A stretch of 64,000 nucleotides of DNA. It comes from Enchytraeus crypticus. Taxonomy: Eukaryota > Annelida > Clitellata > Enchytraeida > Enchytraeidae. The notes beneath the pieces were generated by a model, which saw nothing but the letters and a program-made list of their open reading frames with translations, did no database searches and was not told the DNA's origin. The DNA lies in the NCBI GenBank assembly GCA_905160935.1, contig CAJHZI010000409.1, positions 1-64,000 on the forward strand, written 5' to 3'. Both the position numbers and the translations under genes were made by a program. This document shows, piece by piece, positions 41,788-54,854 of the stretch (position 1 is the stretch's first letter; each line of letters begins with the position of its first letter).

Positions 41788-44700
41788 CACATTACGTTGA
41801 AGATAGAGTAACGCAAAGTGTTACAGGGAAGGAACTTGTGCATACAAATAAAATCATAATCCGTCAGTCTGATTGGCTGTCTATCCTTCAAGCCGAAGTT
41901 AGAAATAATTTGAAATCGACTTCATGATGCAAAGTATACAACCTGGGTCTTTTGAATTTTAGACACCTTCGGCTGGAGCCAGTGGCGATGTCGGTAAGTT
42001 ATTCGACCGCGGATCAGTATGTGCGAGGTTCAAATCCTGGGCTCGTCCGTCACTGACATCGCTTTCGAGTGAGGAAACTGACGTTAACATTAGCTTTACC
42101 AACTTTGCTTTTAATAAAGTGCAACTAGATGTAACTTACTCTATACTCTAGTGAAATGTTAACCTGATCTCCCCACCACGAAGTCCGGCACTTCATTCCA
42201 CGAATATCCGTCCTTGGTCATCACAAAGTAGTCAATGGCGTAGGGTCCAAAGTCCGTCAGTCCACCCGGGATCATGTCTATCACATGCTCAGCACTGGTG
42301 ATGTTCCGCCTCAAGCCAGTCTTCAGGTTTGTGACCAGGAAGTTTGACCTCTCGCCTACTATCATAGCGCCCGCTTCAAATGTGTAGGGTTCTACCACAG
42401 GAGAGAGAAGTGGTAGCGATTCGTTGTTTGTCTTTAGAAAGGGATTTCCCACATTGTATGGGAATGCGTTCGAGGTGTTAGCTGCTAAAATATTCCGCTT
42501 CTCTTGCATGAGACTGCGATATGATGTAACTTCTTTTGATTGTTGCCGTTGCATGTGTTGTCTTTCAGGTGGTTGTGTAAGTTGTTGCTGATTTTGCCCA
42601 TTCTTTTGTTGCATTGAAATATCCTGCGTCTGTCGAACCTTACGCGATAAGTTGACAAGTTTATCTGCTATTAACTGCTTCCATGTATTCTCTCCAACAA
42701 TCCATTGTCGTGCTAATTCTCGCTGCGCCTGAATTATCAGTTCGTTTTCTCTATCACTTTGACTTTGCCTGAGTTTTACTTGTTTTGTTTCAAAATGCAG
42801 TCGATTGGAATTCAGTCGCGGACTCTTGCTTTCCTCCTGCCCATCCTCATCATAAGATCTTTTATCCACTTCTTTCGTCTGCTCTGAATTTATCGCCTCA
42901 TTACCTTGCTCTGCATTACCAGGTCCAATGTTTCTTCCTCCAATAACACCAGATCTTAGCTTTCTTCTTACCAGCGTCTCTCCCATCTTATTTCTCACGA
43001 TTTGATCCCGAAGAAAATGTAAAGTATCGATGAAATTCTTAGCAAACAGGATGTCTCCATTGGCGTATCCGTAGAAGAAGGACGGAACGGAATCCATTGC
43101 ATCAAGAAACATGTCCTTCAGGATAGGAGTCCCGTATTGGGACAGCCTGGGGCAGGGTTTAATTGACCACCCAAGTCTTCGAGCAAACTCTAGGACTTTC
43201 GCTTCAACCACTTCCTCGTCATCTGGTAGAACAACTCTTCTGAATTTCTTCTTCTTTCTGTGACTGTTGTAGCTTCTATTTTGACTTTCAAATAAAAGCG
43301 GATGGGTCTCGTTGTTATGGATGACACTGTCTTGGCCACTATAACCTTGATCTACAGCTGTGGCATCTCTGCTGTTCAATGGAAACTTGATCTTACCATC
43401 TGGTGAGAACTTCGCTGCTAACTTCTCTTCGATTGACTGATTCCGGAAGTCGTTGAAATTGAGCCTGCTATCGCTGCTGATGGACTCAACTACGGAATGG
43501 ATAAGATTTCTTGTGTTCTCTGAAATATTATCTGTTTTGAGAGCTTTTGTTTCTGGGTGAACTTGATTCGGTCTAGTAAGATAGTCGCTGTAGAGGATCA
43601 GGTGAACATCGCCGCCGTACTTGGCCCATGTCTGAATGGTATTGGTTCTGATTTGAAGCTTGGACCTTGTTGTTGGGGCCCAAGTAGTAAACAGAGTCAA
43701 TAACTTATGTTTGGTTGTGGCATCATCCGATGTATTCCGACCTTGACCTAGATGAGAGTGAGCCTTACTGTGCTCTGATTCAGAGCTATTTTGACCTTGA
43801 CCTAGACCGATGTTGTCCTGATACTGACCTGGATTCGGTACTCTCTTACTTTGGTTCAAATGGGAAATGCTGATATTAATTAAGCTACAAATGGGCACAG
43901 GCTGACAGAATGGGCGGTCCATAAACGTAGTATTTAATTGATAATTAAATGTTACCATATTTTTCTTCCCTGCAACACTATCTAAGTTTTCTTGCTTTTC
44001 TGTCTCCAACTCATCAAATCTCAGCCAATTGGTATACAGTGCCTGTTTAAGTTCTGTTTGCTGCCGTTCTGCAGAGTTTCTTGTTAGTCTTACGAGTTTC
44101 TCTACCTGAAACGTTTCCAGTATCCTCTCCGGTGATTCCTTGGTATTATTTTGTTGCCAGTATTGTATCTGTTGCTGTGTTTTCTTCGGCTGCTGAGGGT
44201 TCAAGGTCAAACGTTTATTTTGTTGCACGACATCTGACGGCTGTTGAGATTCATCAGGCTTTGGTTTCTGTAGGTGCTGCAGCGACACTTCTGAATGCTT
44301 ATTACGATCATCTCTGAGCTGTTTTCTATCCAAATTGTACCTCAGCTGCCCGTCTATCTGTTTCTGTGGAAGCTGAGACTGTTGGCTACTCAGAATCTGC
44401 TTCGCATTCGCTTCCTTCTTCTTCTTATCTTCAACTGTTTGTGGTGTCAATAGATGCTGCGGCTGCTCCTGCTCATCAAACCCTAAGTGAACGAGCAACT
44501 GTACGGGTTGTTGTTGCGGCTGTTGTTGTTGTGACTGCCATTGCTTCTGCTGTTGTTGCTGATGCTGCTGTAGATGTAGTTGCTGCTGTTGTTGTTGTTG
44601 TTGTTGTTGTGACTGCCGTTGTTGCTGCTGCTGCTGTTTTAATCGTTGTTGCTGGTGTTGATACTGCTGTAGATGTAGTTGCTGCTGCTGCTGTTGTTGT

Positions 44701-44861
44701 TGTTGATATGCGAGTAAGTCAGAAGGCAACATCGATGAAGATTCTAGATCAAGCCTTGAGGTGTATAAATGAATTACAACTAGAATTAGCAGAGACAGGA
44801 TCAGCTGAAATGTAATCAGCCTCCTAAGAGTTACAAATGACGTCCTCATTGCTCTGAGCAC
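41142..44861 (-). CDS. Type II membrane protein, probable Golgi glycosyltransferase, two exons, polyglutamine stem
   Basis: Exon 1 is 44861-42164 and exon 2 is 41518-41142, joined in frame at an AG|GTTAAC donor and TTCAG acceptor to give 1024 residues. A short cytosolic start (MLRAMRTSFVTLRR) is followed by one membrane segment (about 14-33) and a Gln-rich stem (about 53-130) encoded by CAG/CAA repeats. Further on are TTWAPTTRSKL and VHLILYSDY (about 390-420), YGTPILKDMFLDAM with FFYGYANGDILF (Asn-Gly-Asp near residue 600, a DXD-like metal site), GGLTDFGPYAIDYFV and PDFVVGRSGFDNWL across the splice. This pattern fits GT-A fold glycosyltransferase-like proteins of the secretory pathway; the sugar and acceptor are unknown. 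A low-complexity insertion (about 640-840) splits the catalytic region, and a LINE fragment supplies the stop codon. Confidence 0.82.
41550..41714 (+). mobile_element. LINE K fragment in the intron of the glycosyltransferase-like gene
   Basis: GGTAGAATGGAAGGAAAAAA, GGCAGGGGCAGGCCGATATT, AGGTATGTTAGATGATTTAA and AGAGGAAGACAGAGAAGAG align with the LINE C-terminal region. It is antisense to the host gene. Confidence 0.82.
41715..41786. repeat. (TA)n microsatellite directly at the LINE K 3' end
   Basis: About 70 bp of TA alternation begin right after the LINE end TGAACTGAGA. Confidence 0.95.
41968..42108 (+). repeat. SINE family A, near full-length, in the intron
   Basis: GGCTGGAGCCAGTGGCGATG, GTCGGTAAGTTATTCGACCG, AGGTTCAAATCCTGGGCTCG and the complete tail through GACGTTAACATTAGCTTTAC. 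Confidence 0.9.
44500..44710 (-). repeat. CAG/CAA repeat encoding polyglutamine
   Basis: Read on the - strand it gives three Gln runs separated by His/Leu/Lys/Arg. CAG and CAA codons alternate, so the tract is not a pure triplet repeat. Antisense Val/Ala-rich frames here are by-products. Confidence 0.9.
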
Positions 44862-44902
44862 GCTTGTCTAATATCACTGGTGGGTGTTGAAAATACACAT
44901 GT

Positions 44903-45142
44903 CTTAATAGCGCAGGGGTAACGTCATGAAGTTTTAAATGACAGATCCTGAGGTGAATTGAACCATCGTGGGTACGAAATTCGAATCCCAGCCGCGCTGA
45001 TCTGATCTGATCTGATGGTATAATCTCGGATATTCACTGGACTAGTTACACGGATAATGGTCTAAATTGCCTAGCGGTTTAAACATGTGGTATTAAAAGT
45101 GATAGATATCAACGCAGTTAAACATTTCACTATAATGCGTGT
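44903..45142 (+). repeat. SINE family B (second tRNA-derived family), full-length
   Basis: Head TGTCTTAATAGCGCAGGGG with TAACGTCATGAAGTTTTAAA, a B-box region GGTACGAAATTCGAATCCC, and a long body with ATTCACTGGACTAGTTACAC and AAATTGCCTAGCGGTTTAAA, ending ACATTTCACTATAATGCG. Other copies: 47885-48107 (-), 51328-51436 (-) and 58880-59075 (-). Confidence 0.82.
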
Positions 45143-45417
45143 TTACTTTTTACTAGGCCTAAAACATGAAAGTCAAGATCTCCGCTAAGTCCACACAGTA
45201 CGATGGAAAACATAAGCTCGGTTAATTTAATTAAAATCAGCAACTTATAACCAAAATTTAAATCCAGTAATAGCTATCTGGGTCTATATGGGAGAGTCTG
45301 ATCTCCCATTATTGATAATAGAACTTAACGACTCTACAGTAAAACAAAAGCGGGCATGCTTCTTCCATTGTAAATGAGTTATTTAGGCCTACCAGTTCAG
45401 ACAGACAGTGTTTGTGT

Positions 45418-45512
45418 AGTGTCTGAAAGAGACGTCCCTGATATTGCCTTATGGCGAGGAACCGGACGTTCAATTCTTATTGATTATTGATTATTGATTG
45501 AGACAAAAAATA
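45418..45512 (+). repeat. Short retroposon T, copy 2
   Basis: GAGACGTCCCTGATATTGCC, TTATGGCGAGGAACCGGACG, then TTGATTATTGATTGAG. Confidence 0.82.
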
Positions 45513-45514
45513 CT

Positions 45515-46480
45515 ATCTTGCAAAAAGTTGCAAAGAATCAATGACCTAAACTCATCTAAACGCATGACATCTCAAGTTACGTGTATAATAAGACAGATCA
45601 ATGCAACATCACATTAAGTCCAAATAACATTAAGATATGCGCGCCACTAAGTAGTCTGCTCTATCAAGTTTACAATTTCCTGGATGCACTAGTTTATAAC
45701 CAATTATTCACCAGGTGGGGGAGCTAGGGGGGAGCTGCGCCCCGGAGATGTAAATCCACGCCCTAACGGCATCATTTGGAATTTCATATAAATAATTATA
45801 GGCCTAGTTGGTCACGAGATCTTTTTAGTAAATGTACTTGTTTAATGTAGTTTTCAGTCTTTTATTGAACTATGAGGTGTTATTAAAATTAATTGGTAAC
45901 CTATTAGTCTTAAACAAGCATGTAATTGCTTCCTGACTCTGTAATGTTAGGTTATGTTCTGTTATGTTATGATATGTTATGTTATGTTATGCTATGTTAT
46001 TCCCGTGCTAACCCTAACCCCAACCAACTTCCCCACCCGCCCCCTCTATTCAGTCTCCCCCCCCCCTCTCACTGACCCCCAATGGGAGAGAATTAGGTTG
46101 CGCTCACATCACTAGGCCTGACTAGCCGCTAATAGACCACGGCCCGCATTACGTGTATCATTATGGGCTGCAATGAGCTCAATAAAGACGATCAACACTT
46201 GAGCAGTTCACAAGAAATATTTTGACACAACACTGGCTGCATAAGTAGCCTAACTGATTGGCAGATTTCTCAAGACTGTGATAGTGGTACGAGCGAAGGC
46301 ATAGAGAAAAAATTAACTTGGGAGGGATCAGAATATCTAGAGGAAAACTTTGGAAAGTAGCTTAAAAATCATATCATGATATTTGGTAAATCACATTACT
46401 ATAGGAGCTTCAGAGTGTTGCCATAATTAGCCTAAATGGTTATCGTGGACTAGGCCTGTATATTGCGCCTACATTGGTCC
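45515..46480. other. No gene seen
   Basis: AT-rich sequence with a G-rich patch at 45715-45745, a TTATG pentanucleotide repeat at 45955-46000 and C-rich sequence at 46010-46080. Confidence 0.5.
45950..46002. repeat. (GTTAT)n repeat
   Basis: About ten imperfect pentanucleotides. Confidence 0.85.
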
Positions 46481-46482
46481 TA

Positions 46483-46570
46483 GCTTGATATTGAGGCAGT
46501 AAGTTGTACGACTACTGATCAATGCGTGACAGGTTCAAATCCAGTGCTCGCCTTGTCAATGTCAAGCTGT
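46483..46570 (+). repeat. SINE family A-like, diverged
   Basis: TTGATATTGAGGCAGTAAGT, CGACTACTGATCAATGCGTG and the B box AGGTTCAAATCCAGTGCTCG. The tail is replaced by CAATGTCAAGCTGTCTGG. Confidence 0.55.
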
Positions 46571-46744
46571 CTGGACAACTAACTAAAGTTGTAACTAAGC
46601 ATTTGTGAGTTTTTGACTTTAATGAGTTGTTAAATATTAGCTGGACTTAAGGATTCGAATACCGCTTCCAGAAAATGTGTAAATATGCAAATGTATCATA
46701 ATGTGCAAATGTATCATAATGTTTTTTATTATTTTTCAATGTAT

Positions 46745-46933
46745 TAAGAAATTGGAAGAAGAGTTAGATAGGACACATTCTAAGGGGGAAGGCGAACGTA
46801 AGGAAAAAGAGGCAGAGGCAGGCCGAGATTAGGTATGTTAGATGATTTAAAGACCCACTCATATGTGGGAATGAAGAGGAAAGCGGAAGACAGAGAAGAG
46901 TGGTGGCGTTATATACCATGGATCTGCCTACTA

Positions 46934-46965
<32 letters not shown>
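46745..46965 (+). mobile_element. LINE K fragment ending in a (GA)n tract
   Basis: AGATAGGACACATTCTAAGG, GGCAGAGGCAGGCCGAGATT, AGGTATGTTAGATGATTTAA and GGAAAGCGGAAGACAGAGAA. The LINE end CTACTAAGAGAGA passes into about 28 bp of GA repeat. Confidence 0.82.
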
Positions 46966-46967
<2 letters not shown>

Positions 46968-47249
46968 ACATGTATTTATGTATTTAATATAGTTTACAGC
47001 GATTAGATGAGATACTGTTAAAGACGTCTAAAGCAGTGTATAGCGCATTGATTAAACCACTTTAAAAACCAAGACTGCCGCACAGTGACACAGGTATAGT
47101 ATATTCAATATTTAATTTAAAGTTAAAACATTATCAGAATTCTACAAGTATCCGACTTGTAACTATGTACATCATTGCGTACTTAACAGCATCTCTTGTG
47201 GTCTCTGTGTACTCAGTCGTCATCGTGTGGTGCTTTGTCGCCTGTTTAT

Positions 47250-47335
47250 GTAGAGTCTGCAAGATACGTCCCTGACATTGCCTCATAGCGAGGAACCGGA
47301 CGGTAACTCCTTATTAATTGAATAATAGATTGATT
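47250..47335 (+). repeat. Short retroposon T, copy 3
   Basis: GATACGTCCCTGACATTGCC, TCATAGCGAGGAACCGGACG and ATAATAGATTGATTGC. Confidence 0.8.
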
Positions 47336-47395
47336 GCAGCACTGACATCGCTTTCGAGTGAGGAAACAGACGTTAACCTTAGCTTCACCTGCAAC
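47336..47395 (+). repeat. SINE family A tail fragment
   Basis: GCACTGACATCGCTTTCGAG and TGAGGAAACAGACGTTAACC with AGCTTCACC, directly after retroposon T. Confidence 0.75.
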
Positions 47396-47565
47396 GCTGA
47401 TAGCTTAGAGCGCATCGATTAAGTGCCTAAACCTAGCTTCATCGCACACATCAGTTCAACAATTTGCCTGCATTGCAGACATCACAATTAAATGCAGAAA
47501 CCGACGTCAAACTCAGTCAATAACATTTACAGTTTTTACTACATGTTATTATCTGGCAGTCTGCT

Positions 47566-51070
<3,505 letters not shown>

Positions 51071-51327
51071 ATTGCTGACTTAATATTGGGGCAAAATTAA
51101 CTCTACACTCACTCAAATGTTTATAATTACAAAAATCCAATATAATCAAACACCAAATGTAGATAAATGCAATATTTTCAAGTTAAATAAAATATGTAAA
51201 CACATCCAACATGCTAATTCATGAAATGGTAAACAAATCCATCTTATTTTCTTTTAATTTCGCTCAATTATTTATTCTTGTTTTAATAAAGTTGTCAGAA
51301 AAAGTAACAACAACAAAAATCACGCAT

Positions 51328-51436
51328 TATAGTGAATAATCAACTGTGTTGATATCTATCACTTCTTAAAACCACATGTTTAAACCGTTAGACAATTTAG
51401 ACCATTTTCCGTATAACTAGTCCAGTGAATGTCCGA
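51328..51436 (-). repeat. SINE family B, 3' half only, - strand
   Basis: Matches the tail half of family B: CGCATTATAGTGAATAATCA, GATATCTATCACTTCTTAAA, TTAAACCGTTAGACAATTTA, TCCAGTGAATGTCCGA. Confidence 0.75.
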
Positions 51437-51496
51437 CAATAATAACAACAAATAACAAATAATTAATAAATAATTAATAACAAGTAATAATCATAA

Positions 51497-51907
51497 AGGT
51501 TTAACGTCCGTTTCCTCATCCAGGGATGATGTCAGGGACGTCCCCAACAGCACTACAGATCAATTCACCCAGACCAATATGCGAAAGAAATGTGCTGAGG
51601 AGAAGGAGAAGTAAGGTTCTAAACGAAAGCCAGTCCGGTGATCAAAAATCAAGGTAGATTGATTATGTCTATGGTGGGAAAAGGTAAGTTTAAGCATTCT
51701 AGAGAATGTTGAAAGTGAGAAACAAGAGCGAAAATTAGCAGGTAATGAGTTCCAGATTGTGGGTGCTGCGTAAGAAAATGAACGTCTGCCCAATGACTTG
51801 AGAATATTTGGAACTGAGAGGAGATTGGCATCGGTGGAGCGAAGTGTACGTGAGGGGGCGATAGGGAAAAAGAATTTCAGATAAGTAAGAAGGCTAAATC
51901 TTGCCAA
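51497..51907 (-). mobile_element. LINE C-terminal coding end plus 3' tail, - strand
   Basis: A frame of 115 codons reads RTLRSTDANLLSVPNILKSL, GRRSFSYAAPTIWNSLPANF and RSCFSLSTFSRMLKLTF, the usual C-terminus of a CR1/Jockey-like LINE reverse transcriptase (FS.AAP.xWNSLP...R...S...F...LK). It is followed by the 3' tail CCCTGACATCATCCCTGGAT and GAGGAAACGGACGTTAAACC. The 5' part is missing. The tail forms the two-stem hairpin described under findings. Confidence 0.85.
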
Positions 51908-52007
51908 ATCGCAGAGTTTTGAAAGTTAATAGAGCTATTTTATATTTTATGCGCTGATAATAAATAAAGTACAACAATAACAACTCCAATGAGAACCTCT
52001 AGCATTT

Positions 52008-52186
52008 ACAGTGGTTAAAGTTGGGAAGACGCAGAGGAACTTAGTTCCCTAGCTCTTATTTTTCTAGGGTGCGTACTCATGCTAGGGATCCATATTAGAC
52101 ACTAATACGTATATCGGAAAACACATTACAGAGGGCCCGAAACATTGTAACCTTTCCCCTAGCTCTCAATTTCCACTTTAACCAAT
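52008..52186. mobile_element. MITE H, 179 bp, with 8-bp target duplication TAGCATTT
   Basis: Flanked by TAGCATTT at 52000-52007 and 52187-52194. The ends are inverted (ACAGTGGTTAAAGTT and CACTTTAACCAAT). There is no coding frame. The duplication length suggests mobilisation by a hAT-type transposase. Other copies: 30600-30775 and 33319-33489. Confidence 0.85.
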
Positions 52187-52600
52187 TAGCATTTTTAAAA
52201 CGAAATCAAGCTGTCGAGCAAAAAGTTCAATAACCCGGAAACTAAAAAACATTGAAAATCGATCAAGTGATAACGAATTGAAAGCTGAGTAACGTGGAAC
52301 AGTTAGAAGACGTTATTCCTATTTAATATAGTATGCTGGATGTGAATCGCTATTAGCCTATTACATCATGAGTACGATTACCCAGTACAGTATTGTATTA
52401 TTACCGTTATTCTATTCTTATGCCCTGGGCTAAAAATAAGATAAAAAGAGACTTGTAGAGGATTTATTTTAACCGCTTCTTTTTTTAACTTTTAATTACA
52501 TTAAATCCTCTACACTCCGGGAATTTAGCCGCATTAATAATAAAGAGTGATTGATTCATTGATTAATTACGTTGAACCTTTATTATTATAGTAATAAAGT

Positions 52601-52735
52601 TTTAACGTCCGTTTCCTCATACAAGGATAATGTCAGGGACGTCTCCCCACCATATGTCATTACAAATCGATTCACTCCAAGCGATCTGAAATACATGTGC
52701 TGAAGAGAAGGAAAAGATTCAAAACGGGTGATAAA
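52601..52735 (-). mobile_element. LINE 3' tail fragment, - strand
   Basis: In reverse: AGATCGCTTGGAGTGAATCG, GGGGAGACGTCCCTGACATT and GAGGAAACGGACGTTAAAAC. It matches the tail at 62890-63015. Confidence 0.75.
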
Positions 52736-52924
52736 AAGAAACAATCATACAAGATGAAAAAAATCTACGGCGGGAAGTGCCAAAATGCCTCTTAATATTG
52801 TAACTTACAATTATATTTATTATTATTATCTATTGTTATTACATGTTTTGCTCAGTTGTTTTCTACTTTAAGACTAATAACTGCCACCAATCTGAACTCA
52901 GCAATTAACCAGTAGTCCAACACA

Positions 52925-53060
52925 GTCTTATAGTGCTCGATGTTGTTATTGATGATCTGAAATAGTCCGCGAATTTAATTGTGCACATGTGTACACGATG
53001 CATACCTAGCACTCTAACTGTTGATATTACTATTATTATTAGTGATGACTGTAGCACATT
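52925..53060 (+). repeat. Dispersed repeat D, interrupted copy
   Basis: AGTGCTCGATGTTGTTATTG, then GCACTCTAACTGTTG with (ATT)n and a second end piece GATGACTGTAGCAC. Confidence 0.55.
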
Positions 53061-53249
53061 GTAGTTGTTATGTTACACCAGACGGCACAGATTAATTTTC
53101 TCTTATTAATGGGTTCTGTAAGTAATTCATAAACGTAACAGTATCCATGTTTTCCACATTTCTTAGCTTCTTAGGTCCCACGTTTAAGATCAATGGATCC
53201 AAATAGTTTAAAAATCGATGCAAAGGAGTACGGTGCTGGTCTAGTATGC

Positions 53250-53312
53250 TCATTCATCATCATCATCTTCTTCCCTTTAATCCCAGTTCAACCAGGGTAG
53301 GGATACGCTAGT
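53250..53312 (+). repeat. Short repeat G
   Basis: TTCATCATCATCATC run, CCTTTAATCCCAGTTCAACC and AGGGTAGGGATACG. Confidence 0.75.
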
Positions 53313-53433
53313 ATGCTCATTAACTTTAATAATATGATATCGGAAAATATACTTGCGGAAATATTAATATCAAACTCAAATACTTTTAAGTCTACCAATT
53401 TAGTTTATTTCTGATGGACCCCTGTTGAGGGGC

Positions 53434-53623
53434 TGATGGGCCGATCCCGGAGGTACTGCAATACCGGGCCAACCCGCGGTCAAGCCGGAGCAAGCCCCTG
53501 AGTCTTGACCATGTTCCAAAAATCAGTTTAATATCGAAGTTCCCCGATGGGGAACGTATCAGATATTAAGCTGATAAGAACAGATACTACACTTTGATCT
53601 TAGCCAAAAGGCCGAGAAGCGAT
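53434..53623 (-). ncRNA. Solitary U2 snRNA gene
   Basis: The reverse strand gives a complete U2 from ATCGCTTCTCGGCC to GGCCCATCA. It differs from clean array copies at about one base, in the terminal segment (GGCCCATCA for GGCTCATCA). There is no poly(A), target duplication or array spacer next to it. A PSE-like word begins at -60 and a hairpin plus TCCATCAGAAA follows the 3' end, both in the same places as in the array. It is therefore more likely a working dispersed gene than a retropseudogene. Confidence 0.93.
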
Positions 53624-53663
53624 AACAGGATTTAGAAAGTGGTGATATATAACATAACTACTG

Positions 53664-53683
53664 CATGGATACGAGTGGTATAA
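53664..53683 (-). promoter_or_regulatory. Candidate PSE of the solitary U2 gene
   Basis: TTATACCACTCGTATCCATG starts exactly 60 bp before the U2 5' end, where array units have TTAACACCATCGAATTGAGC. The two upstream regions otherwise show no similarity. Confidence 0.5.
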
Positions 53684-54059
53684 AGTGAGAGATAAATTAA
53701 ATTAACTCACAAAATTAACTGTGGGCGCAGTTCGCTGTTATACACATCAGCATTCTATGCTATATTATTACCAGGATATGCAACATTAGCTTTCCTTAGC
53801 TATTCCTTCTCAAATTTATAACGAAATAAAAACGTCGGAATAATTATTGCAATAATATTAAAATGTATTTTAGTTGTGACATCTTGCGAATTGTCTGTAC
53901 AAAATTTATTTTTCTCCGGTAATTTTACTCACCAGATGATGCTACGTGATAAAGAAGTTAAATAACATCAATTGTTTTCTGCCGTTGAGCATGGATTTTA
54001 ATTGATAAATACAATACATTCGTATGACATTGTATTTGACTTTACCATGGTAGAGCTTG

Positions 54060-54500
54060 TTGGACTTTACCATGGTAGGGCTTTACCATAGTGCAAGTAG
54101 CCCTTTTTAAAGGACGGAAGAGAGCTAGCATTAATGCTACTATGAGGAAGGTTATTCCATTTATTTACACATCTATTTTTAAAATGATGTTCTGCGATAT
54201 ATCTAAAGGTATTTATGTATATTGCAGCACCATTTTTTCTGGTTTTACCAGATTTAAAAGCAAAAATTCACTGCGCCGGCAAATCAATTAAATTCTTAAT
54301 TATTTTATAATATGTAGGCTATATAGGTCAAATTTTAGTCTTCGTAGTTCAAGTGACTCAGCATTAAGTATCTCAAGTCTATCAGAATAGCAGAGGTCAC
54401 TCAATCCAAAAGGACGTTTGCTGAATTTCTTCTGAATTGATTCAATAAGATCAATATCAGATTTACGAAAAGGAGACCACACAGTGGAACAGTGTTCGAT
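54060..54500 (-). mobile_element. LINE C-terminal fragment, - strand
   Basis: In reverse: WSPFRKSDIDLIESIQKKFS, LCYSDRLEILNAESLELRRL and KFDLYSLHII, then a stop, followed in shifted frames by VKPEKMVLQY and KWNNLPHSSINASSLPSF. The order (WSP...DI..IE..Q..F.K...GL....Y..RL..L...SLE.RR) is typical of LINE reverse transcriptases downstream of the palm. 5' truncated and broken by at least two changes. Confidence 0.82.
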
Positions 54501-54554
54501 TATAGGACGAACAAAGACAGTAAATGCTTTAAAGAGATGAATTAATCTGTAATG

Positions 54555-54620
54555 ATGTGTGCTGTGAGGACTTCCCTGACATCATCCATGGATGAGGAAA
54601 CGGCCGTTAAACCTTTTTTA
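54555..54620 (+). mobile_element. LINE 3' tail fragment, + strand
   Basis: GGACTTCCCTGACATCATCC, ATGGATGAGGAAACGGCCGT and TAAACC, then (TTA)n. The inner stem of the tail hairpin is a perfect palindrome here. Confidence 0.75.
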
Positions 54621-54634
54621 TTATTATTATTTGG

Positions 54635-54770
54635 ATTGACTATCCGGATCTTGGCTCGCACCGTTTATGGACACCTCACTCTTCTCATGTGCTCTGATTT
54701 GCTTCCACAGTTCTCAGTGTTGTCATGGACAACAGCAGCACTCTAATCGTACTGTTGTTGTTGTTGTTTT
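54635..54770 (+). repeat. Dispersed repeat D, best copy, with (GTT)n tail
   Basis: GGATCTTGGCTCGCACCGTT, AGTTCTCAGTGTTGTCATGG, ACAACAGCAGCACTCTAATC, then TGTTGTTGTTGTT. It abuts the LINE tail. Confidence 0.78.
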
Positions 54771-54854
54771 ATTCCTGGCAAACCATGCATGATATCACTT
54801 CAGCTACAATTTTTGTCCTCAGTGTCTGGCGTCATGAGGAGAGTTAACGGAAGC

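Noticed and set aside
44366-44815. 149-codon Val/Ala-rich frame on the + strand
   Set aside because: Antisense shadow of the CAG/CAA repeat of the glycosyltransferase-like gene.
46008-46030. Telomere-like CTAACCCTAACCC
   Set aside because: Only about two units followed by unrelated C-rich sequence; not a telomere or a convincing interstitial tract.
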